Position numbers and translations under genes: made by a program. Source: Hermatobates lingyangjiaoensis (taxonomy: Eukaryota; Arthropoda; Insecta; Hemiptera; Hermatobatidae). From it: a DNA stretch of 64,000 nt. Location of the stretch: assembly GCA_026182355.1 (NCBI GenBank), contig JAPFBL010000001.1, positions 806,001 through 870,000 on the forward strand. Direction: 5' to 3'. Below the pieces are notes generated by a model. It searched no databases, was not told where the DNA came from, and saw nothing but the letters and a program-made list of their open reading frames with translations. Shown here piece after piece: positions 37,540-48,269 of this stretch; the stretch's first letter is position 1; every line of letters begins with the position of its first letter.

Positions 37540-37810
37540 TAATGAATCAGTCAGAGCTGAGAAATATTTCGCCAGGAGTGCTTGAAGCCCCTCCGAGCAC
37601 CGAGAGGTGGCCGAGTCAGAAGGCACCAGCCCAAGTATCATCCTGAACCTCCACTGTTATTAAATACCTGACATTTTTGGCCAGACCCCTTTAATATAAC
37701 AGACACGGCGCCGATCTTCAATAGGCATCCCTGCATGCCTGACGGCTTCTTTTGCACCCCTACAGCCGTCCTGTCATGTCCTACCCTTTCCACCCACTAC
37801 CATTCCTACA
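37540..37810. promoter_or_regulatory. GC-rich island, candidate regulatory element
   Basis: GAAGCCCCTCCGAGCACCGA, GGTGGCCGAGTCAGAAGGC and GACACGGCGCCGATC stand out from the AT-rich flanks. The 65-codon frame nearby (37752-37949) has no motif. Confidence 0.35.
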
Positions 37811-38089
37811 TATTTTGCAGTCTGCTAACCTTGGCAATCTTATTTACTTAGAAGACATTCTAGAATTTAAACCATTATATACTTTGCCAAATTCTATTTT
37901 AATGGCAAGTACAATGAAACCAGGTAAACAAACCTTCAACAACCAATGATAGTAACAATTTAAATATAAATATACTTATCATAGAAAAAAAGTTATTTGT
38001 TATTTAATGGTATTGTTTAAAACTTGTTATATTTTATAAAGACATTTCAGAATGGTTATAAATGTTTAAGTAATAATTGGGTTGGTAAT

Positions 38090-38680
38090 AAGTTGGGTTG
38101 CAAGTTGTGCTCATGACGCCACTAGACTCGCCAATGAGGAAGTTACTAAGTTAGGAGGGAGGAAAGCAAAGTGGTATTGGAAGTAGCAAGGTTTCAGTTC
38201 AGGACCGTCACATGGTGACTGTATAATTACTCTGTCATTAAAGGCGAGGTTGTTGTTTGGGTGGACTCGAAGGGCTGATGAAGTTGGTTGGTTGATGAGG
38301 GGAACGTGCGAGCGACAGGAGTTGGCGGCACGTCACACCCTGTCCGGTCTAATCTGTGTTGGATAGCTCTTGTTGCCTCCACTTACCGAATAACTAATGT
38401 CCCGCCCGCTAATCAAGACATTAGCCCGGATTAGAACCATCACTAATCACACTTGTATTACACCTCAAGACCTCCTTCCCCACGCAGATTTCCATTAATT
38501 ACAACTCCCTGCATTACCATACTTACCTTTGTTTTATCAACGTTTCAAAGTGCTGGCATGCATTATGGATAGTCTGGGCAGTCGTCCGACACTTTCCAAG
38601 GCTCCCTTCCCTACATGCAATTTCTTTCTCCTTTCACAAACCTTACCTTAACCAAAATTTCTACACTTGGTACTAAGTTT
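38090..38680. promoter_or_regulatory. GC-rich island with dense homeodomain-type sites
   Basis: Between 38391 and 38516 there are at least nine TAAT/ATTA cores, including ACTAATGTC, GCTAATCAAG, CATTAGCC, CGGATTAGA (Bicoid/Otx-type GGATTA), CACTAATCAC and CCATTAATTAC. They sit in GC-rich sequence (TCCCGCCCGC). This density in a non-AT-rich context is the strongest enhancer-like signature of the window. No coding frame is present. Confidence 0.45.
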
Positions 38681-38689
38681 GAAATAACT

Positions 38690-41600
38690 TTTTTGTCAGG
38701 TAGTTCTGTATTAAGAATGAAGAGAATAATCTACTACAGAAAAATTTAATATTAAGTGAAAAGCTGCTGCGATTTGCAATTTATCTGTCTCACACATAGG
38801 GTTGACACTTTTGTGCAGACAATGTAACGGAAGCATACTAAAACAAGTGTATTCTTATTATACTTATTATTCTTATTATAGTTTATTGAAAAACTCAAAT
38901 CAAATCTGAAAATCATTCTATTTAAGAAATGTTTTAGAACAACAAATGGCAAAAAACACAATAAAATCTAGAACAACCTCCTTGGGAAATAATGGACCCA
39001 GTATTTTTATGTTACCGAGTATGTTTTGTGATTCGTAATCTTTGAAATTTCTTGAAATCAAAAGTAGTCTGTAAGAATAAACAGCTTTAACCACATCAAA
39101 TCTTCTAAATTTTAATATACAGTCATACAAATTTGTCAATTTTCTCAATGTGAAAGCCCTTCTAAGTGATGCGTTCACATTTTATGCTTATGTCTATAAG
39201 GACTCCATTGTTCTTTACCTTTATTATTTTCCTTGACGTCATTTCTTCTGTTATGGTTAAAGAAAGATTCAGTACGTGATGTCAGATTTATCTTTTAATT
39301 GCATTATTAAAATGTGCCTTCGCAGCTCTGTTGCAGTCATCTCTCAAACTACATACAATCACAAGTTATTTTACCACACTACAAGAACTGATGTCTCATT
39401 CAGCATCACTTGCATGATTATGCTATTTATGTTAACTACAGTAACTTCTTTTACATATTTACTAAAAATGTAAACGCTCAAATAATTAACTGTATTTAAC
39501 ATAGTTTATACTGTTTAAAGCTTACACCTTCATTTTCTTTAACTATTGATTTTATTAACTATGTATCAAAACTTTGTTTCCATAAAATTATATGAAGAAT
39601 CCATACAATTCTTCCAATGAAGTAGTTACGAAAGTAGAGTTTGCTTATGAAAAATCCATCAAGATAGATTTAAAATTATTTTTGTTGTTGTAAGAAAACA
39701 ATTTATAGTGGTAAAATTTGTAACTTAAAATTAAATAAGTGATTATTTATAACATTAAGTTAAATAAATAATACTTTGGGAGAGTTCAAGAACAAAAATA
39801 AAAATAGTATACTATTGATAGAAATAATCTGCAAGATAACTTCAACAATAAATGATTGGCACTGAAGTATTATTAAACAATAATAGATATTGGTAAGGTA
39901 AAACAATATTAGATTTTGTACATTGTTGTAATAATTTAAATTAAAAAACATTTCTTAACGTATGTCTAATATATTTTGGACCAAGGACTATAATTATCAA
40001 TGAATGAATGAAGACTTTTTTTTAAGATTCATTTATTAATTCATTTTTTAATTATTTTCGGTAACTTCACAATTTTTTTTTAAAAAAAGTTACTTGACTC
40101 ATACTGTTGCAGGTAGATATTTCTGCATCTAATACTGATATTGATTAAAGAAGGTATTGTCAGTTCTAATGAAAAGAATTTTCTATACATTTTGATAGAA
40201 CTCTTCCAAAGTAAATTTATAACATTAACAGTATTTTTCCTTTGAATCCTCAGTTTAGACTCCCTTAAGCTATAGTTTGAAAGAAGGTTGAGTGAATAGT
40301 TCTAAAAAAAAAAAGTTATATGTGATCTAGAACAAAAATATGTCCATGGCATAAGTGTATTCTAGATATTAAAGTGATAGTGATATATTAAATATATTAA
40401 ATCTTCTTGATAGTACAGATTGTTCAAGTTTAGGTTGTGCTATTAGCCTTGGGTTTTATGAAAAGAATGACAAATAATGTTCATTCTTTCACGTCGTTTA
40501 CTAAAGTGTATGATGTTTTGAATTTCTTAAAAATCCTTCTTCTAAATTAACAATAAAGTTTTAAAATCTAGTACACTTGAAAGTAAAAGGAAGAGTAATT
40601 TTTTAGGATATTGTCCAAGGAGAGACTAAAATTTCGTTTTATGACTATATAAGTACTTAATTTCACAATATTCAACCCTCAAAGAACAAATTATATTCAG
40701 AATACCTCATTCTTATAGGGAAGCATTTGTTGTATAAATACATGCTAGTATAGTACAGCCTTGAGATAGTGGTAAGATAAGGTGTTTTTATGGACTTAGC
40801 ACGATGTCATTTGTAGATAAACAACTATTAGAATGTATGTTATATTAACAGTTTAAAATACAAACCAGAGATGTGGGTAGCAACTCCAGGACAGTTTTAT
40901 TTAGTCAGTTATAGTTATAAATACTATTCCAAGATATTTATTTGCAGTAGACATTAGCTGAACTAAAATTTCTTGAGGTGGTAGTGAATGAGCGAGGAAA
41001 GACAAGTTGACTAACACCTCGGAATAGATTGTTGTAACAGAAGGCGGAGGGCTAACGCATAATGTCAGCACTCCCAACTCCCTGGAGAAATGACGCACCC
41101 ACACTGATCTTCAACCTAACCTATCATCTTGTTTCTTTTTCAATAAATAGTAAAAACCCTAATTTATCTCAACATTTCCAAATAAATATCTGTCAACAGT
41201 TGAGGAATTTAACTTATTCTGACATATTAGGTGAAATTGAGTACTTAGTAACGTCGATATACTGTTTTGCATTTTTATGACTGATTCATATTAATTAAAA
41301 ATTCAATTTTTTATGTTGAGATTTTATATGAGATTTCATTACAAAATTAATATTAATATTACTTTTTAAATAAAACTCTTTCATTTAAATAATTGTTTCT
41401 ACTTTATTTTTTATAAATAGCAATAATCAATTAATTACTCATAAATTAAATACTCTTCCTCATAAGTATTTGTTTCAAATAAATTCAGAGAAATCATTTA
41501 ATGTTACCGAAAAATGAATTAGAATTTCCAGTTAGAGTTTAAATCTGAGCGATTTATAGGACATTTTTGCGACGAAAAGTCACAATATTGAGGGGATAAG

Positions 41601-42920
41601 GATTAATATTTCCTCAAGCTTTTCAACAGAGTGAAAACTAAAATACAGTCTTTTTCATTGTAACCTGACTGCATTTATTGACGTGGAGACTTAGCAAAGT
41701 AAACAAAAAAAGAAAACAATAATTTCAGTTCAAATGCGTTACAATCATTACATTTTTATTTGCTGACTCATGATTTTTTGTAATGAAAACTTTATTATTT
41801 TACTGATAGATTTCAATATGAGAAAATGGATGTTACTAAAACGCCAACGAATGAAAAATACTGTTTTATAATTGACTTAAATACATGTAATGATAATAAG
41901 CTAATTGTATTATAAAAAAAAATAATATTGTATATACAGTTTTATAATAGTAACATTCGTCACAAATCGATCGTAAATTAGAAATAAAAGACATGTAAAA
42001 TGGAAAAGTAACTAGCTGGGAGGTAATTCAACAATTAATATGACTATTCAAGAGCAGGTAGGTTGAAAACTATCTAAAGGAAAAAGGAAACCAAAAAGTT
42101 TTTTTTCAAAACTACTTTACTGATTTCATTAACATATAAAGAGGATAACTTTTCTAGTTATTATAATGATGAAATAACTATAATGTAACTTTTACTCGAC
42201 TGCTGTTTTACTCTGTCGTCTAACTTCCAGATAGCCATTTAACAAGAATGGTTGAAGATAGGTCATATACTTAATAATAAAGTAAACAACTTGAAAAAAT
42301 AAAAATTAGGAATTATTAGAAGATTTATATCTTTTATCAAAGTTATTATTTCACTTTTTTTTTTCAATTTTGTTTGTAGTTATGTTATTTCTGAAATGTT
42401 GTTCATTGGAACACATTCGGACAAACCGTATAGACAGATGCATATAGTTTGGTATGTATTAAATCAATTATTATTTTTAATAAAATTTTGTTTCAATTTG
42501 ATTGTTTTACTTTTGATTAAGGATCAAATATTATCGGGTAAAATGTGAGTAATAGGTTTTTTTGTGCAAGAACAGTTTATAAATTATTTATAGGAACTTA
42601 CTGTCAGTTATCATAACCGATTCTAAGTGTTCATTTAAAGACTACATGGTGATTCTAAATTGTTTATCTTTATTAAAAGTTAGTAAAAATAAAACTATCC
42701 TATACCTTTGATGAGTTGAGGAAAATAAAAAAATTCCAAGTATTTTAAAATATGTTATTACATTTTTGAAAGAAATCTTTCAGTTTTTATATTGACTTGT
42801 AGCTTGAATTCTTAAAGGGATAATAAATCATATTGTTAATATAATAATAATATATTAATATATATTATAATATATTAAATAATAATTAATTCCTTATTAA
42901 TTAATTATTAATGTGTAATA
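38690..42920. other. Mostly AT-rich DNA, no gene recognised
   Basis: About 4.2 kb without a supportable gene. The 86-codon (38918-39178, minus) and other short frames have no recognised domain. A short, less AT-rich stretch at 41030-41110 (GGCGGAGGGCTAACGC) may be a minor island. Confidence 0.5.
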
Positions 42921-42927
42921 ATTTAGC

Positions 42928-43375
42928 TGTAATAATAATAATAATAATTTTTTTCCTCGTAGGATGTGGAAAAGTCTATTCAGCAGATTCCTTAGTTAAA
43001 CATCTTGCTTAAAGTATGTGGGGTTGGGGGTCCCGACCCACTGAAAACCCACATCCTATTTCCTGGCAATACCCGACTCGGAAACAGTATAATAATAATA
43101 ATAATAATTTTTTTTTCTTTTTGATAAAGAGGTGAAATGCATTTACGAACATTGTGCTGGGCTCCCAGATAAACCAGATACCAACAAAAACACCCCCTTT
43201 TCTTCTTGGACACTAGCCTGGAACTGTTTCACACATTACCTCAGGATAGCCCATTCATTACCTTACGAAAGGCATCCTTGGATTTGGAGTTAGTCATTCC
43301 CTTCTAAGTGCCTCTTTTATGTAGAGAAGATACTTTTGACTAAGCTGTCAACCAATTAATAATAATAATAACAAT
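42928..43375 (-). repeat. Two (ATT)n-tailed retroposon fragments
   Basis: On the minus strand, two segments end in a poly-A run followed by (TTA)n: at 42931-42955 and at 43091-43117. A further (AAT)n tract lies at 43358-43380. This is the look of LINE/SINE 3' tails with trinucleotide repeats. The 73-codon minus frame across them includes a run of isoleucines from the repeat and is not a gene. Family not recognised. Confidence 0.45.
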
Positions 43376-43722
43376 AATAGTTTGATCATATTGCTAAAAA
43401 ATTATGTGATTTTTTTTTAAAAATTTAAGTTCAAAAACTAGTGAGGAATGTATATTCAAACTGTTGACTTCTATAAGGGTCATTAATAATGAGAAAAAAG
43501 TATATCTGTTTAGAAAAATCATCACTCTGACATAAATTACATTGTATATTATAATTCCCATGGTGTATATGTATCATTTATGTGTTAAAAGCATTTCTTT
43601 TGTTAATTAACATTCATTCTTAAAGATAAGACCCACGTTTTAAAACATTATTATTATTATTATTAACCTAAATTTCCACAATAAACACAGTGATAATGGC
43701 AACTACATAAGTTATAAAAGGC

Positions 43723-43724
<2 letters not shown>

Positions 43725-43764
<40 letters not shown>
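43725..43764. repeat. (TA)n microsatellite
   Basis: Pure TA tract without a recognisable PLE unit next to it. Confidence 0.9.
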
Positions 43765-43766
<2 letters not shown>

Positions 43767-44259
43767 TCAGGAATTAGTAAGTTTCCTAGGTTCAAATCAA
43801 AGTTTCAAAAATCTCATCTGGTTTTATTTAAATCCTTTTTTGTAGTCAGAAGTAAAAAAAAATTCAGAAAACAATGTAATATGTCATCAGTAAATGGATA
43901 TTTTCAGTAATGAAAAGTTTACAGACCTGCCCAGTATAAAAAGCAAGTATCCGCGAATGATATCTACAAGAAGGTCGAATGATTTGAAGGGACTTCTGTG
44001 AAAACTCAGTGCACTCAGTCATCAAAATTTCTTACCATCTTGAATGAAAAGCTAAAAAAAAAAGACTTGTAATATGGCAAAAACAAGGCAATAAACATGA
44101 CAGTTATCTCATAAATAATACCCTAAGCAGTTTTATGCAAACAAATTTGATAACTGTGACCTGAGCGTAAGTCAGCCATTGTTTTGCCGTATGTTAAGTT
44201 TGATTGAAACATAAAATGATTGTGAGGGTTTCCTGAGTTCTATTGAAATTGATGTTATT

Positions 44260-44470
44260 TTGCTAAGTAATTGGATTGGTGACGGGAGCAGCGTGGATGG
44301 TAGCCTTGAGTGAGGGGTGAGGGTGACCAGTGACCCCTGACGGGTCAGGCCAGAGATCACCTGGTCCCAGCATCCCGGCACCCCTCTCACCTATGACCTT
44401 ATCTGCCTTTATCCGCCACCTGTTGTCATCTTCCTGATTTATTGCCAAAACATAACCAAACGGGATACAC
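44260..44470. promoter_or_regulatory. GC-rich island with nuclear-receptor half-sites
   Basis: TGACCA-G-TGACCC (44324-44336) is a direct repeat with one-base spacing in the antisense orientation. TGACCC-CTGAC-GGGTCA (44331-44347) is an everted repeat. TGACCTTATC (44394-44403) joins an AAGGTCA monomer site to a GATA site, and CCACCTGTTG is an E-box. Two overlapping minus frames (44172-44390, 44263-44448) have no domain. Candidate enhancer. Confidence 0.45.
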
Positions 44471-44684
44471 GCCTATTTCGTACTAAATAAATTCATCCAT
44501 CCACTAATAGATGTACTTAACAATTATATTTTACGTTATTGATAACATCAATTAAATTAATTTAATTTAAAGGTTGCACAATAAATAACTACGAGGTTAA
44601 TATATTGTAAAGATGACTAGCTTGTAGCAAAATAAGCGTTTAAAATCATTAGTTGTGCAATCCGTAATTGTATGGTATTTACTC

Positions 44685-45015
44685 ATTCTGAGGTAAAATG
44701 GATAAACAAACAAAAGTCTCCACACAAATGAAGTTTTATTCAACGCGTTGCGAGCACTTTGTGTTCATCATCAGGAAGACACTATAATACAAATTATATC
44801 TAATCAGTTACAAAATAAGAGTTAATAATAAAATTCAATTAAGAGTCTTGAATTCTCTTAATTGAAATTTATTATTAAGTCTAATTTTGTAACTGATTAG
44901 ATAAAATTTGTATTATAGTGTCTTCCTGATGATGAACACAAAGTGTTCGAAATGCGTTAAATAAAACTTCATTTGTGTGGAGACTTTTGCTTGTTTATCT
45001 ATTTTACCTCAGAAT
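44685..45015. repeat. PLE family C inverted pair with hammerhead-like cores
   Basis: A 331-bp near-perfect palindrome centred on 44850. The right arm has TTC, CTGATGA (44926-44932), extra T, hairpin GAACAC-AAA-GTGTTC, GAA, ATGCGT, T, AAA. The left arm, read on the minus strand (44739-44777), has TTC, CTGATGA, T, the hairpin, GCA (for GAA), the perfect palindrome ACGCGT, T, GAA pairing with TTC. No (TA)n lies directly at its borders, unlike the other pairs. Confidence 0.75.
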
Positions 45016-45019
45016 AAAT

Positions 45020-46010
45020 AAGCGTTTATTTAGAACAATGGTTTTAATATTCTTCAGAGAATTTAATACTGAAAAAATTGTGCAGCTTATTGAACATATT
45101 TAAACGAGTTTACGGATAGCATAGACCAAAACATTTTGGTTACATATATTAATTTTGATTAAGTAATCATTGTTATTACTATTCCTACAATTAGCTAGAA
45201 ACCTCAACAATTCATTTATCATCATGATCAGAAATGGTCAGAAAGGAAAAGAGTAACCTTAATTTTATATTAAAACATTGGCTATAATTGTAATCATATA
45301 CTCGATTGAAGATAAAACAGAAAAGTTGCAACATAGTTATTGTGGGAAACTTAACGTAGCGCCAGTAGCTCTTGCTAACCTGTTATATTTCAAGTAATCA
45401 ATTCACAAGATTCTTAATTAAGAGGGGCTTAATTCTGTTCTGGCAGAAAATATCAAAAAACTTTCTTTTTTTTTTAATTATAAACAGTTTTGGCAACACT
45501 TTTTTTGTTATTATCATATAGACTATTTCATATAGTTATTAGTAGGTCAGAAATAGTTATATTTTTGAATTTGAAATCTTAATATTTTGTTAAAAAGAAT
45601 CATTTTTTTATTGAGCATAATGATCTATATGCTGTAATTTCATACTTTTAATTTATTTTACACATTTTAAATAAACATTTTTTCACTCATGGTAAAAAAT
45701 AAAACATTTATAATTTAATAGCAAAAATGAAATATACCGTTTAAGCAAAGGAATTTTAAATAAAAACTTATGGATAAAAAGTTCATTAAGAGGCATTTGG
45801 AGACAGGATAAAAATAAAAGTAATGAACACCTTTGAAGTCTTCCGCCATTTTCAGTACATTTAAACATATTAATTGTTATTCATTGAAGACTAAAATATA
45901 CATATATTTGAGTTTAACACAATTTACACTAAGCATTGAATGTTAATATTATAATTTTTGAAGAATACCATTTACCGGTTTCAAAAACCCCATTAACAAT
46001 TGTTCACCAA
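45020..46010. other. AT-rich DNA, no gene recognised
   Basis: No supported gene or clear repeat. Confidence 0.5.
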
Positions 46011-46015
46011 TATAC

Positions 46016-46562
46016 GAGTGTATATGCTTAACAAGATTTCACAATAAGCCCATGAACAAAAACTCACGTCTAAACCATGGTAAGGAATGATGTTTCAACT
46101 GAAGCAAGCAATCTTTGTCAAAGTCAAACTGATACAGTAACGGATTGACTCTGACAACTAAGATCTTAGTCATTTTTTTTTCATTTCATATTGTGGTTTT
46201 ATCATTGATTGTTATTTCATGTGTATATGTCAAATCTTGTATTTAATATATATATAAAAAGATTTCACATAAACACGTGAAATAACAATCAATGATAAAA
46301 CCACAATAAGAAATGGGAAAACAAGACTAAGATCTTTCAACCGTAACAAGCGGTCTTCGTCAGAGTCAAAAACCCAACTTATCGATAAAAAGATTTTACA
46401 TAAACACGTGAAATAACAATCAATGATCAAACCATAATAAGAAATGGGAAAACAAGACTAAGATCCTTCAACCGTAACAAGCGGTCTTCATCAGAGTCAA
46501 AAACCCAACTCAGTTGAAAGATCTCAGTCTTGTTTTCCCATTTCTTATTATGGTTTGATCAT

Positions 46563-46611
<49 letters not shown>

Positions 46612-46810
46612 ATGAAAACAAGACTAAGATCTTTCAACCGTAACAAGCGGTCTTCGTCAGAGTCAAAAACCCAACTGGATTTTTGACTCTGATCCAGTTG
46701 GGTTTTTGACTCTGACGAAGACCGCTTGTTACGGTTGAAAGATCTTAGTCTTGTTTTCCCATTTCTTATTGTGGTTTGATCATTGATTGTTGTTTCACGT
46801 GTTTATGTGA

Positions 46811-46850
<40 letters not shown>

Positions 46851-46855
46851 CAATT
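46016..46855. repeat. Cluster of PLE family A units
   Basis: At least six copies. They are: a diverged pair at 46016-46240; minus units at 46258-46378 (core 46325-46367) and 46386-46508 (core 46456-46498), which are direct repeats of each other; a plus remnant at 46509-46568 in which CAGTTG joins GAAAG, losing the box and hairpin; (TA)n at 46565-46613; a minus unit at 46614-46676 (core 46622-46664); a plus unit at 46695-46815 (core 46708-46750); and (TA)n at 46815-46849. Junctions fall repeatedly at the same base, the start of CAGTTGGG, defining a discrete 5' end for the unit. Confidence 0.75.
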
Positions 46856-47329
46856 TTATGTATATAACTTCTAAGTTAACATAGTTAAATATTACTAATT
46901 TATTTATTTTCATTAAACATTTTATACATATTTATTTTCAGTATATTAGTATTAGAGTAAACCACAATACCAATATCAACTTTTCAAATGTGGTATAACC
47001 TTAACTTGACTAAGTAAATGCCATTAAAACACAACAGCAGAATGACCAGAACAAAAGACACTTAGTCTTTTTTTTTATTTTTTATCTTTAAAGTCTGGTG
47101 ATCATTTTCTTAAGAATATGAATCCAAAATTATACATTTGAATAATAAGTTGAGGGAATTGATATTATTCTAAGGGTTATCAGAAGTTGCGTTTAAATAT
47201 TTGAATAGTGAATGCATTTTTATTTGCAATTAAGAAGAATAATATTTAAAACTAATAGAAGTGGCATCTAACTAATACTGTTTTACCATTTATCGATTGG
47301 AATTTAATGAAGCAGTCTGAGAAATGTTC

Positions 47330-47690
47330 CTCTATCTTGAAACGTCCTAAAGCGTGAGAGTTGTTCTCTTTCGCCTACTAATAAGCGAGTGAAGTTGTAG
47401 AAGCCACACGAGGCGACCCTAATGGTGGCCGAAGGACAAGGGCTCTCGAGAGCGCTGACAATGGGGAGGTGCGGGGGAGGTGACCATGGCCATGCACTAA
47501 TGGCCGCCCTTCATCCTGGAGAGCCTATTGTCTCAACCCCTGGGCACCCTGTCCCTTCGCCGCCTGCCCTTTGGTCACCATAGCGACACCACTCCCTCTC
47601 AGACAAACCTCTTTCATGTTCCCCTTGTATTTTACTAGTCCTTTAATTATACCATTTTATAAAAAGAACCCCTTTTTGGTATAGAACCCA
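47330..47690. promoter_or_regulatory. GC-rich island with repeated CTAATGG motif
   Basis: The densest GC block in the window. It contains CTAATGG (47419-47425), CTAATGGCCGCC (47497-47508, identical to 13422-13433), GGTGACCATGGCCATG, GGGCTCTCGAGAGCGC and TTTGGTCACCATAGCGACA. No frame is supportable. Candidate enhancer or insulator-type element. Confidence 0.45.
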
Positions 47691-48084
47691 TGGGGGTCTA
47701 CACAAAAATCTCGGCCCCATTACTCAGATTTCAGATCACTAGTAGAGAGGATGGAGGCATAAAATTTGCCGCATCAGTTTACGATATTTTTTATGCACTC
47801 AGTAAAAATCAAGAGAATAGATGTAATCAGTACGTCAATAATGGCGAATGAGTCATTCGACTACACGACCTTCACATTCCAGTTGTTAATTTACTTCCAA
47901 GGTATGTTATCCAGCAGACGTCAGTTTAATTACTTTTATTTACCAAATAAGTTTTTCGTGTTTATTATTCTAAATGACCGGAGAACATGGGTCAAATCAA
48001 AGCAAGGGCTTCACAGTAAGCAAGTCAATAGTTTTTTTACATAGGATTCCTTTATTCTGTGGTTATTACATATAAAAAAAAATA

Positions 48085-48265
48085 AAGGAAAACACCAAGT
48101 TCCAATACAAAAGATTTTATACATTTAAATTTGAATATGTTTCAAACACTATGTTCATCTTCAGGTTATTTTATATTGTGGATATGACCTGAAGATGAAC
48201 ACTATGCATTTGAAACGTGTCGGCTTGTATAAAACATTTTGTGTGTGACTTGGTGTTTTTTAACC
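48085..48265. repeat. PLE family D inverted pair with hammerhead-like cores
   Basis: Left arm about 48089-48165, right about 48188-48260. Right: CTGAAGA (48189-48195), extra T, GAACACTATGCATTT, GAAACGTGTCGG. Left (minus): CTGAAGA (48158-48164), T, AACA-TAG-TGTT hairpin, GAAACATATTC. The tail AAAACACCAAGT is shared on both sides. The two arms differ at many positions, so the pair is old. Confidence 0.65.
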
Positions 48266-48269
48266 TCAT

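Noticed and set aside
42992..43213. 73-codon minus frame with an isoleucine run
   Set aside because: Crosses an (AAT)n retroposon tail.
46230..46430. 66-codon minus frame
   Set aside because: Lies entirely within two family A units; repeat translation.
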